Shown here in pieces: positions 10,641 to 20,006 of a stretch of DNA of 64,000 nt; within the stretch, counting starts at the first letter, position 1; every line of letters starts with the position of its first letter. This DNA comes from Ricinus communis. Taxonomy: Eukaryota > Streptophyta > Magnoliopsida > Malpighiales > Euphorbiaceae. The stretch is from NCBI RefSeq assembly GCF_019578655.1, contig NC_063258.1, forward strand, positions 19,038,802 through 19,102,801, read 5' to 3'. Made by a program: the position numbers and the translations under genes. The notes below the pieces were generated by a model. It did not search any database. It saw only the letters and a list, made by a program, of their open reading frames with translations, and was not told the DNA's origin.

Positions 10641-12387
10641 ACTTCCTTTTCCCGCTAAGTATGTCCTTTAAGAACTTAGCATACTTGACATCCGCTCCAA
10701 TGCATCAATAAAAGGCAAGTTAATATCGCAGCTTGTTCTAAAAATATCTAAAACTTATCTTGCGCTTTCTTTCGCCTCTGCTTGTTTAGCTCTAGCAGGA
10801 TAAGGAATCTTAGGTTGATATTCCCTGACCGGAATTGATTTCACCTTTTGTCCCTCAGGTTCCCTAACCTTACCGCTTGCCTTAACTCGCACCGCATCAA
10901 TAGTGGCGTCATAAAATACAAAGCTTAGAAGGAGCCGAAACTAACTTACCTAAACGAAAGTGATGGCGTTCACTTGCTCCCTCGGGTTAGACTCGGTGGT
11001 GCTCGGGAGGGCCTCCTTCTTCGGACAACATCTTAGAGATTTGGCCAATCTGGGTCTCCAAGTTCCGAATCAAGGCCCTACCGGTTTCTAAGTGCACTAT
11101 CGGTTTGGAACCTCATCTCCAGACGCCACAAACTTCATCATAAGCTCCTCTAAATTTGACTTCTTTTCCGGTAGAAGAAGAGCTTGCAGCCAGTGTATTC
11201 TTTGCGGCTTGATGAAGTCTCTGAAACCAGTGGACCCCCGAGCATTATTGTTCCTCCAACTAAAGTTGGGATGATTGCGCCACCCAGGGTTGTATGTATT
11301 GCTGTAAGGATCATTCTGCTGCCTTGGGGCATTCCCCATATAATCAACCTGTTCAACATCAGAAGACATAGCAGAATTAGATGGAAAAGTAGTAGAGGAT
11401 GAAGCAAACATACCTCTCGCAAAGACAGCTTCAGACCGTAATGCGTGCCACCACAAACTCACACCAACGTCACGATGAACCCAGGCATCCGGAGGTTGGT
11501 CGATCTTCTTGGCTAGAAGCTCCACTTGAGCTGCTAAGGCTGCTGTAGAATCCACTTGGTTGACCACTCCCTGTCTTCCTAGTCGGCTCTTAGAGGATTG
11601 CCACTGATAGTTGTTCATGGCCATTTCCTCTATCAAGTTCTGAGCCTGCTCGGGCGTCTTATTGTTTAGCGCCTCGACATCCACCATCGCCTCGTTGCAA
11701 GGTTCAACCCGCTGTAGAAGGTCTGAACCTGCATCCACACTGGCAATCCGTGATGTGGGCAACATCTCAAAAGATCCTTAAACCTCTCCCATGCATCGTA
11801 CATGCTTTCATTATCAAACTGCACAAAAGAAGATATGTCATTTCTAAGTTTAGCAGTTTTAGATGGAGGAAAATACTTATATAAAATTTTTTCAGCCAAC
11901 GCCCTCCAGGTAGTAATTGTTTATTGTGGAAGAGATTGCAACCATCTCTTTGCTCTGTCCCTCAAGGAAAATGGAAACAATCTCAGCCGAATGGCATCAT
12001 CAGTTGTTCCATTTATCTTGAATGTGTCACAAATCTCCAAAAAGTTAGAGATATGTGCATTGGGATCCTCGCTGGGCAATCCTCCAAATTGCATGCTTTG
12101 CTGGATCATCTGGATAACATTGGCCTTTATCTCAAAATTTTGGTCGCTACGAAGAAGTCCGACTATACTGCTTCTCGTCCATCTAAAGATGGTCGAGCAA
12201 ACTCATACATCGTCCTCTGATCGTCATTGGCCTGGGGGTCATGGTTTTCCATCGTGTCTAGTCTATCCATAGGTACCTCAACCTCAATCTCCTCCTCTTC
12301 TAATTGCAACCTCTTCCTTAAGAGTCTGAGGGATCGTTCTGGATCAGATAGAGGCTCTATAAGATTCGAGTTTGAGCTCCTGGTCAT
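10641..12387 (-). pseudogene. ATH-2 gag remnant
   Basis: The ATG at 12387 (minus) opens 'MTRSSNSNLIEPLSDPE', close to the gag start of ATH-3 at 20007. The core retrotransposon gag domain follows in a second frame (12109-11666: 'DPNAHISNFLEICDTF', 'LRLFPFSLRDRAKRWL', 'FFPPSKTAKLRNDI' in part), then a third frame (11765-11097) with 'PEQAQNLIEEMAMNNYQW' and a Tyr/Asn-rich stretch. Gag packages the RNA and forms the virus-like particle. At least two frame changes and an early stop at 12163 break it. The start is supported by a matching start and upstream 'tttcag' in ATH-3. Confidence 0.7.
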
Positions 12388-12540
12388 AAACTACCTGAAA
12401 CCAAAAGTCCACACAACCACCAATCAACAAAAACAATATAATAATAAATAATAAATAAAAAAAATAAAGAATAAATGAATAAACAAATAATGACTAAATT
12501 AACACAAAAATAATTCACTCTAGTTCACCATTACAGTGTT

Positions 12541-12557
12541 CCTCGGCAACGGCGCCA
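12541..12557 (-). other. ATH-2 primer-binding site, tRNA-Asp type
   Basis: On the minus strand TGGCGCCGTTGCCGAGG lies six bases after the 5' LTR. It pairs with the known 3' end of plant tRNA-Asp with at most one mismatch. This primer is typical of Athila and related elements. Confidence 0.8.
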
Positions 12558-12563
12558 ACAAAT

Positions 12564-14016
12564 TGATGGGCTCTTTATGCAACCTACACCTAAGGCAGTG
12601 AACCTATCGATGCAGCCTAGCACTAGTGAGTATCAAGGTCGTATCCCTGGGGATCGGGTGAACCTAGAGTTACTACTGCTTGCTATGTTATCTAGTCTGA
12701 AATAGGGTGTGAAAGTTCTAACATACCAGCTAATGGTTATGAGTGCAATTAAGTAAATGAAGGACAACGAACAATCAAAAGACAATTGCAAAGAGAGAAA
12801 CAAACCCAAAAGGGAGCCTAAGTGATGGAATTCTAAAGATGGATTTTATGGATTGCCGATCTTGCTTGCCCGTGCCTAAATCCTGAATTGAATCCCGGTT
12901 CCTCTCTCGAGCTTACCGGATTCCTAAACCTGCACTAACCTAATGGAATCTCTTCCTATCGGATTACTACAGATTGGCATTAAGTATGATTTAAAACTAT
13001 TAAGAGTTATTAATTCTTAATCCGGCGAGTAAATCAACTTTATCTCTAAGTGTTAACTACCAGTCCTTACTATTCAATGTCTAGTTTTAACAAGCATTTC
13101 TCAATGTCAAGAAACAGCCTAATAAACAATTAATTCAACGTCTCAAATTAACTGAATCAAACTTTTATTACTAAATAGCAAGATTATAAGAATGACAATT
13201 ATAAAACTAACAATTAAGCATAATCCATCAACAAAGGTGAACCCCAATGGGTTCAAAAGATCTAGCTACTCATGTTCATGGTTAAAGCAATTAGGGAACA
13301 AAATAAGGAAAAGAAAATTAAAGGCATGTACACCCTTCTCTTTCAAGCTGAATGAGAAACCTAAAATTTGCAAATTCGAAATCTCAAACCCTAGTTGCCT
13401 CTTGAATGCTCCCCAAGTTTGTCTTGATCTTCAATTCAATGTTGGAACAAGTGAAATCCCTCCTTCAATTGATGAATTTGATCTCTCAAGGTCTACAATT
13501 GAGGTATAGGAAACAATTGATTAAGTGTGTGTCTTGGAATTGAGTCCAACATTCGTCCCCCCTCCAAAAGAACTCAAAATTGCCTATATAGTTGATTCAG
13601 CATGGCCGGAGTCCAGGCTGTGATGATTCGACTACGAGTCCAGCAGGCTGAACTTGGAGTCCGGCTGCCGACCCTTCCAAGCCGTGCCCAAGCCGGTGGC
13701 CGAGCCACCACGGGTGCCATGCTAGAGGCCGTGGTGGCTACAGGAATCGTCGAAATGGCACAATTAGGGATAGCCTCTTGGTAATTCAGCACGTGAGTCC
13801 GGTGCCATGCTCAACCCTCGGTGCTAGTTCTCACCCAATTTGATGGATTTTGGTCCGTAATCACACGTGATTTCCCTCGATTATTGATGGTGTCCTTCAA
13901 AATGACTTGAAACGAGAAAGGAAACAAAAGACAGTGATTCTAGCATAAAACGGGATAATCATGCATAAAAATGTAAACAATTGGGCATGAAAACATGTGT
14001 AGTATGATGCTTATCA
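12564..14016 (-). repeat. ATH-2 5' LTR
   Basis: 1453 bases, plus-strand start TGATGGGCTC and end TGCTTATCA. On the minus strand it has the GC-rich segment next to TATATAG (13584-13610). Where the two ATH-2 LTRs differ, the ATH-5 LTR usually agrees with this copy. Confidence 0.85.
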
Positions 14017-14021
14017 GCTTG

Positions 14022-14624
14022 CCACAATGTCTAGAGCCAAGAAGTTGCAACAACCCTTAAATGATTATAGACAAGATTGGGCTAGCAAGGAAATTCCATT
14101 TAAAGGCCCAAGATCTATAACTATTAAGTAGCATCAAGATTGTGCTTTATTCAATCTAGTGGAGGTGCAAGCCCATGAAGAACTAATTAAAGCCGAAATA
14201 TGCTTCTTTATATTTCGACCTTGGTTTATTTTTATTAAGTTTATTTAGGGCAAAATAGTCTTTTTCCTATTAGTTGTCTTCTAGGGTTTGTTTCAAGTCT
14301 ACTTAACTTGAACCAAGCCATATGTTACATAAAGTTTTGATTATTAATGATATTTCATTTTTCTAGCAACCTTTGCTTGAATTCTTGTATTCTTTTTAAA
14401 TGCATTTAACACTTATCAAAGATTTGATCTATCTTTGTGGCGTGCTAGGATTATGGTTTAAAGGACATAGTTTTCTTTAGGTTCTAATAATATTGATAAA
14501 CTTTATAATCTAATCTAGAGTGATCCTACGATTTGATTCAATTTGTTAGTAGGTTTCTAGGTTAGTGATATACGGGTTCACAACTATTAGAGTTTGTATA
14601 TTCTATTTCTAAAGGTTCTTAATA
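14022..14624 (+). repeat. CRM-1 3' LTR, right part
   Basis: Resumes exactly where the 3' LTR was cut by ATH-2 and aligns with 1550-2129 to the end ('ttctaaaggttcttaata'). The 5' LTR ends in CA; this one reads TA. Confidence 0.7.
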
Positions 14625-14927
14625 GTTTGCTAATGCATGTTTTCATAAGTTCGCACAGTTCTTAAAAGAACACATAACTTGATTGCCCAAAAGGTAGAAA
14701 ACTAAAATAATATACTCACTAGCCTTAAGTATTCGGATGCATGCAATTTTTATAGCGCGAAAGGCCTCTTTCCATAACTAGAAGAAACTAGAATCTAAAT
14801 TATAAATAAATAAAGAAAGATAAATAAACTAAAGTCAAATCAAGAATGAAAGAGGAGTTGATTAGTCAACAAGACTCATGGTCCCAAATTTTAGGAACCA
14901 GCTTAACAAAAATAAGGAAAAATTCGC
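14625..14927 (-). repeat. kb repeat, minus orientation (right part)
   Basis: Completes the period begun at 713-1450: 'cataagttcgcacagttctt', the reverse of the TATA region ('tttttatagcgcgaaagg') and 'cagcttaacaaaaataagg'. It ends where TEK-1 reverse transcriptase begins. Confidence 0.6.
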
Positions 14928-16010
14928 CAATTGATTATAGATAATTGAATAAGGTGACAATTTGCAACAAATATCCATTACCACAGATTGACGATTTATT
15001 TGATCAACTACAAGGAGCTCATGTATTTTCTAAGACTGATTTAAGATCCAAGTATCACTAATTGAAGAGTAAGAAAGCAGATGTTCCTAAAACAACATTT
15101 AGAACTCGATATGACCATTATGAATTTTTAGTGATATCATTTGGGTTAACTAATGCTCCAACTGCATTCATGAACTTGATGAATGGGGTATTCAAGCCTT
15201 ATTTAGACAGTTTTGTAATTGTGTTTATAGATGACATTCTGGTGTACTCACGAATAGAGGAGCAACATGTATAGCACTTGAGAATTGTATTACAAACATT
15301 GGGAGATAGGCAATTGTATGCCAAGTTGAGCAAGTATGAGTTTTGGTAAGAGAAAGTGGTATTTTTAGGGCATAACATTTCATCCAAGGGAGTATATGTT
15401 GATCTGAAAAAAATTGAAGCGATCATTAGTTGGAAACAACCTACCAATGTGCATGAGATACATAGTTTTTTAGGATTAGCAGGCTATTATAGGAGGTTTG
15501 TGCAAAACTTCTCCATCGTTGCTTTACGTTTGACAAATTTATTGAGGAATAATATGAAGTTTGTATGGAATAAATGCTAAGGCAGTTTTAATGAAATGAA
15601 GGCATGCTTAACTTTAGGACTGGTGTTGACACTACCAATGACAAGGCAGGAATATGTTGTGTACAATGATGTGTCCATAAATGGTTTGGGTTGCATACTG
15701 ATGCAACAAGGTAAGGTGATAGCATATGCCTCTCGTCAATTAAGACCACCTGAGTTGAATTGTCCTACACATGACCTTGAGTTAGCAGTAGTTGTTTTTG
15801 CTTTGAAGATTTGGAGGCATTATTTGTATGGCGAGAACTGCTAGATTTTCACAGACCATAAGAGTTTGAAATACCTATTAAGCCAAAAGGAGTTGAATTT
15901 GAGGCAAAGGAGATGAGTTGAGTTATTAAAGGATTACGATTGCACCATTAAGTATCACCTAGGAAAAGCTAATGTAGTAGCAGATGCACTTATGTGAAGT
16001 CCTCAAGTAA
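14928..16010 (+). pseudogene. TEK-1 reverse transcriptase and RNase H
   Basis: A single frame with several in-frame stops. RT motifs include '[15 protein letters not shown]' and an intact FxDD box, '[13 protein letters not shown]' (about 15203-15250). '[12 protein letters not shown]' (about 15463) precedes the RNase H start '[17 protein letters not shown]', where the usual TDAS is NDVS, and then 'NVVADAL' near 15970. These enzymes copy element RNA into DNA and remove the RNA strand. Stops (for example after 'EEQHV' and 'NKC') make the copy non-functional, but the frame is otherwise well kept. Confidence 0.75.
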
Positions 16011-16955
16011 CTTATCTTATATTCGTACTATGAGAATTCCATTGTTACTTGGGTTGAAGGCAATAAATATAGAAGTAGCTCAAGGCGAGAATCGAGCATT
16101 GGTAGCCACTTTGAAGGTTCGACGAATGCTAATTGATAGAATCAAAGAGGCACAAGGTCAAGATTAGCAATTGGTGAAAATCAAGGAACAAGTTCAATAA
16201 GGTAACCTGGTAGATTTTATGATCTCAAAGAATGATATTTTTCTTTACGAGGGTAGAACCCAATGCTGAAGTTCTTAAAAGGGAGATAATGGAGGAAGCA
16301 CATAATTTATCATATGCCATGCATTCGGGGAGCACTAAATGTACCAGACCTTGAAGGATAATTATTGGTGGCTGGGGATAAAGAAGAATATTATAGAGTT
16401 TATGAATAAATGTTTGATGTGCCAACAAGTTAAAGCAGAACACAACATCCGATAGGAACATTGCAACCTCTTCCTATTCTGAATGGAAGTGGGAGCATAT
16501 TACTATGGATTTTGTGATAGGATTGCCTAGGACCCAATAGAGACATGATGGTGTTTGGGTGATTGTGCATAGATTGACTAAGTCAGCTCACTTTTTGCCT
16601 ATAAAGGTGAATTAATCATTGGATAAACTTGCTGAAACCTACATTCTGGAGGTAGTGAGATTGCATGATCAATCAGACAGAATAATTCAAACACTAGAAG
16701 ATATGTTCGAACTTCTGTGATGGAATTTCAGGGTAGTTGGCTATTAATGGAGTTTGCCTAGCTTACGAAGCATTATATGGTAGGAAGTGCACGACTCCAA
16801 TTTGTTGGGATGAAGTTGGAGAAAAGCAGTTAATTGGTCTAGAAATTTTATAGATGACAACTGAGAAGATTCAGTTAATTCGGGATTGACTAAAGGAAGC
16901 TTAAGATAGACAAAAGAGTTATGCAGACTTAAAAAGAGTACCAATTAAGTATATT
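16011..16955 (+). pseudogene. TEK-1 integrase remnant
   Basis: Heavily broken. Recognisable parts are the zinc-binding end ('CQQVKAEH' near 16420), the start of the catalytic core ('MDFVIGLPRT', near 16505) and 'CTTPICWDEVGE'-like sequence near 16787-16815 that matches TEK-2. A run of about 150 bases around the second catalytic aspartate is missing (near 16660-16690). Integrase inserts element DNA into the genome; this copy could not. Confidence 0.6.
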
Positions 16956-17387
16956 ATGGGTGACAAGGTTTTCCTTAAGATTTCACCATGGAAAGGAGTA
17001 CTACGGTTTGGTAAAAGAGGGAAATTAAGCCCCAGGTACATTGGTCTATTTGAGGTGATTGAAAGGATTGGTCCAGTAGCTTATAGATTGGTTTTACTTC
17101 TAGAATTATCTCAAATTCATGATGTTTTCCACGTTACTATGTTAAGAAGGTATAAGAGTGATCCTAGTCATATTTTACAAGCTCAACCTTTAGAAATAAA
17201 GGATAATTTATCTTACGAGGAAAGACCGGTTGTCATTTTAGCCAAAGAAGTTAAAGAGTTAAGAAAGAAGACTTTAGTGAAAGTGTTATGGAAACATCAT
17301 GGAAATGAGGAAGCAACTTGGGAGTGGGAGGAGGATATCAGAAACCAATCCCCTAATCTGTTTAATTCTGAGGATAAAATTTCATAA
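16956..17387 (+). pseudogene. TEK-1 integrase C-terminus and chromodomain
   Basis: An uninterrupted 143-residue stretch that joins the integrase DNA-binding end ('GDKVFLKISPWKG', 'KLSPRYIGLFEV') to a chromodomain-like end ('LVKVLWKHHGNEEATWEWE'). Chromodomains of this clade direct insertion to heterochromatin. It stops 12 bases before the 3' LTR, with the polypurine tract right after the stop. It is cut off from the rest of pol by breaks, so it is a fragment despite its open frame. Confidence 0.7.
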
Positions 17388-17399
17388 GGTGGGGAGAAT
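17386..17399 (+). other. TEK-1 polypurine tract
   Basis: AAGGTGGGGAGAAT directly precedes the TGTCACACCC start of the LTR, the expected position of the plus-strand primer. Confidence 0.75.
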
Positions 17400-17449
17400 T
17401 GTCACACCCGTATTCTAAGTATGTATTCGTCCTTTTAGCATTGCACATA

Positions 17450-18086
17450 TCAAAGCTTGAAGAGTTGGATTCAAATTCAAGGCTTATTAATCTAATCCAG
17501 TTTATTGGTTTTGAATAAATCTAACATGGGTTTAATGAGCATAAAGGAGCACATAAGGGAGTTTGGGCCTAATTAGCTCCACTAAGGATGGCCCATGCAT
17601 GTGACTTAAAGAAACTAAGGATTCTTACTCCTAATGAGGGGCTACATAGTATTTTAGGAGTATCAGGACTTTATTTTTAGTTATCTCTTTTAGTTAGGAT
17701 GTTTATCTCTATCCTATTTTTGAGTTGTAATTCCTTAATAGCTTATAATTAGGGTTTTCTAAAGGCTATAAAAGCCTAGTACGGATTTTCGAACTCATGG
17801 ATTGATGATTAATATATTTTATGATTTTATACTCTATTCTTAGTTCTTGTTGGAGCTAATTTATCTAGCAATTTATTGTTTATGGCGTTCAAATCCGACT
17901 TATCAACTTAGAATCCATACTAACTTGTATGCCTTCTACCTCTAATACCTTAGATTTGATAGTTGAATATACTTAAAAGGGTTTAAGGTTTCCATTGACC
18001 TGGTTCTTATCACAAAAGACTCCATTGTATACGAGTTTAATCCTTTGATATAGGTTAGGTTCGTATCACAAAAGACTCCATTGTAT
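17450..18086 (+). repeat. CRM-like LTR fragment
   Basis: Matches the LTR segment at 22350-22675 ('attcaaattcaaggct.attaatctaat', 'ttagttaggatgttta'). It carries a TATAAAAG box at 17767-17774. The last part holds a 27-base direct repeat, 'tatcacaaaagactccattg', at 18004-18030 and 18060-18086. Edges are approximate. Confidence 0.5.
17767..17774 (+). promoter_or_regulatory. TATA box in CRM-like LTR
   Basis: TATAAAAG within the LTR fragment, in a stretch matching the corresponding region of other CRM-like LTRs ('ttctaaaggct'). Promoter use is inferred from position. Confidence 0.4.
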
Positions 18087-18405
18087 TAAGAAAAACATCC
18101 TCACTCTTCACCAATTCAACTTTTGCCTCATCCTCATCATCATTAATGATTTCTTCAATTTTGAATTCGTACAAGGATAGATAATTATTGTCTTTCTCAC
18201 AATCTTCAATCATCGTGTCTTTAAAATCTTCATTAACTTCAATAGAGTAATTTACCTCTTTTACATTATCTTGATTGCTTTTGAATGTTGGCTTATGCTC
18301 GGTTTTATTTTGGAGATGCTTAGCATAACTATAAATCGAATCCTTTAATTCTAAAAGAATTATGCATAATCGAATTGATATCCTTGATAGTATACATGTT
18401 TGCAT
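18055..18405 (-). CDS. Unrecognised 116-residue open frame
   Basis: Minus-strand frame with an acidic middle ('EDCEKDNNYLSLYEFKIEEIINDDEDEAKVEL') and no domain, signal peptide or membrane segment I can name. It overlaps the direct repeat on its 3' side and the start of the ATH-3 LTR on its 5' side, so its present start cannot be original. The stretch 18087-18384 resembles no other part of the window. It may be the inside of an element fragment, or chance. Low trust. Confidence 0.15.
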   Translation of the reverse strand: MQTCILSRISIRLCIILLELKDSIYSYAKHLQNKTEHKPTFKSNQDNVKEVNYSIEVNEDFKDTMIEDCEKDNNYLSLYEFKIEEIINDDEDEAKVELVKSEDVFLNTMESFVIRT

Positions 18406-19846
18406 GCTTGATTTTGAGTTATTTTAAAGCAATTTATGTTTTTTTGTATTAGGACCACCCTGTTTTAGTTTCTTTTATGTCTTAGGTGTTTTTCTAGTTA
18501 CATCATCAAAGTTAGATGCAATCGGACCAATCTGGAAGAAAGATGAATCGCGTTAGACTATTCAACATGTCCGCGGCCGAGGAGCACGGTCGGGTCGAGG
18601 CTGAAATGCCTTTCCTATGGCGATTTAAAGCGATTTTCAACACAGATTCTGAGAGTAACACGGCCTAGGAGTATGTCTGTGCTGAGGAGCACGGCCAAAT
18701 ATAAGTTGTGCTGAAGAAGGCCAAATGTACACTTTTAGATCAACATGACATGGATTCAGCATGGCCTAAATGTAGGCCGTGTTGGATCCCAAAACCTAAG
18801 TTAAAACAAAAGAAAAAAAAAGAAAAAAAGGGAAAAACAGAGGAGAAGAAGAGAGCTTTGGACTATTCAAGATAGACCTTAAGAGCTAACTTCCAAACGA
18901 TCAAGAAGAGGAAAACGGAGACCAATTCTATTTCAAAATCATCAAGATAGCTGCTTTTGAGGATTGGATCCAAGATTCAAGGGAAGAAGAAAGAGATCTT
19001 GAGCTGTAGAGTGTGGATACAGAGTTATTAAAGAGGGGATAACATGTTACCATTTGAGAAAAGGGTGTTCATATTTTTTCAATTCTTATCTACTTTATGT
19101 TCCATTCCTATTTTACTTTAATCATGAACATATGTAATTAATTCTATCAAACCCATTTGGGGGTGATCTTTAGCCATGCTAGGCTTGTGTTGTGCTTAGA
19201 TGATTGGATTATATTGATTTAAGATTGTAGTTCTCATTCAAGTATAATAAAGTTTATTGTTTCCTCTTCATTATTGAATCAATTTGAGAACTCCTTTGTA
19301 ATTGAGAAATTAAATTGAGTTTGAACAACTGCTTGTGTGATTAGGTGATTTGCATCCTAGAGATGAGTGTAATAGCTTACTGGAATAAGAACTAGACATT
19401 CTTATTAGAGTAATTTAAAGATTAATGATATTCTAAAATCGATTGTTAGGAAGAGATTCTAACTTTACAACTTTAGGGTTAGAAATCGGTTAACTCGAGA
19501 GAGAAGCCAATTCATTCAAGAAATTATCTATAGATCACAATTCTTAATAAATCAATTCATAAATTATTATTTGTAAGCCGGTTAGCTAGAGTGATCCCCA
19601 ATTGGGTTAATTCATCTTATTATCCTTTTTCAACTTTTATTCTCTTTGTTAAAATTTAGCTTTCAATTGCATTCTTAATCATTTTTAGTTAATAATCTTT
19701 ACCACCTTTTGATCAATTAGATAATAGGAATAGCGTAGTAGCGATAGTTTCTCGGCCCCGGGATACAGATTGATACTTGCCATAGCTAGATTACATTCGA
19801 TAAGTGCACTTGCTTGTAGATTGCTAGTCGTGTTAGCGAGCCATCA
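18385..19846 (+). repeat. ATH-3 5' LTR
   Basis: About 1462 bases, starting TGATAGTATACATG and ending GCGAGCCATCA. It has the GC-rich segment typical of this group ('gcggccgaggagcacggtc', 18572-18590), an A-rich run (18805-18836), and an end similar to other Athila-like LTRs ('tgatacttgcca', 'cgataagtgcactt'). Confidence 0.65.
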
Positions 19847-19852
19847 AGTTTT

Positions 19853-19869
19853 TGGCACTGTTGCCGAGG
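19853..19869 (+). other. ATH-3 primer-binding site, decayed tRNA-Asp type
   Basis: TGGCACTGTTGCCGAGG lies six bases after the LTR end. It differs from the ATH-2 site at two bases (GCACT for GCGCC), which fits decay of cytosines. Confidence 0.65.
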
Positions 19870-20006
19870 AGTTTGTGTTGAGAAATATTGTGAACTGTGT
19901 GTTCTTGTTAATTTATCCATTTACTATTTATTCTTTATTTATTTTTTGTTCAATTTTCTTCTTTTATTCATTTGTGTTGTTGGTTATTTGTTGTTTCAGG
20001 TATTGT

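Larger units (their letters stand above)
6453..14016 (-). mobile_element. ATH-2: complete gag-protease-only Athila/Tat-like element
   Basis: A 7.56-kb element in minus orientation with two LTRs of about 1.44-1.45 kb, a tRNA-Asp-type primer site, a polypurine tract and a perfect 5-bp target duplication GCTTG (6448-6452 and 14017-14021). The coding part holds gag, an aspartic protease and a short tail, followed by about 1.9 kb of noncoding DNA. No reverse transcriptase, RNase H or integrase motif is present, and there is no room for one. ATH-5 (49104-53740) has the same order and the same tail, so this is a family structure and not a one-off deletion. Frames are broken, so this copy probably does not make full proteins. 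It is the youngest layer in the nest. Confidence 0.85.
1455..14624 (+). mobile_element. CRM-1: CRM-like Ty3/gypsy element carrying two nested elements
   Basis: LTR retrotransposon fragment with a 5' LTR (1455-2129), initiator-tRNA-Met primer site, the end of the protease-RT linker, part of the reverse transcriptase, the integrase C-terminus and a 3' LTR split in two (6356-6452 and 14022-14624). Gag, the protease core, RNase H and the integrase core are gone, lost in two internal deletions. ATH-1 (2833-5636) interrupts the reverse transcriptase and ATH-2 (6453-14016) interrupts the 3' LTR. Without them the element is about 2.8 kb. CRM-like is a motif-based call: pol runs into the 3' LTR, and the wording of the RT and the integrase tail fits. 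A clear 5-bp target duplication was not found (GTGCA on the left, GTTTG on the right). Confidence 0.7.
14928..17449 (+). mobile_element. TEK-1: 5'-truncated Tekay/Del-like chromovirus
   Basis: Ty3/gypsy fragment starting inside the reverse transcriptase and running through RNase H, integrase and chromodomain to a polypurine tract and the first ~50 bases of a 3' LTR (TGTCACACCC at 17400). The 5' LTR, gag, protease and first part of RT are missing. It is the same family as TEK-2, judging by RT, chromodomain and LTR start, but much more decayed. The left edge abuts a kb repeat and the right edge a CRM-like LTR. Confidence 0.75.

Noticed and set aside
11802..12272. 156-residue plus-strand open frame
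   Set aside because: Antisense shadow of ATH-2 gag.
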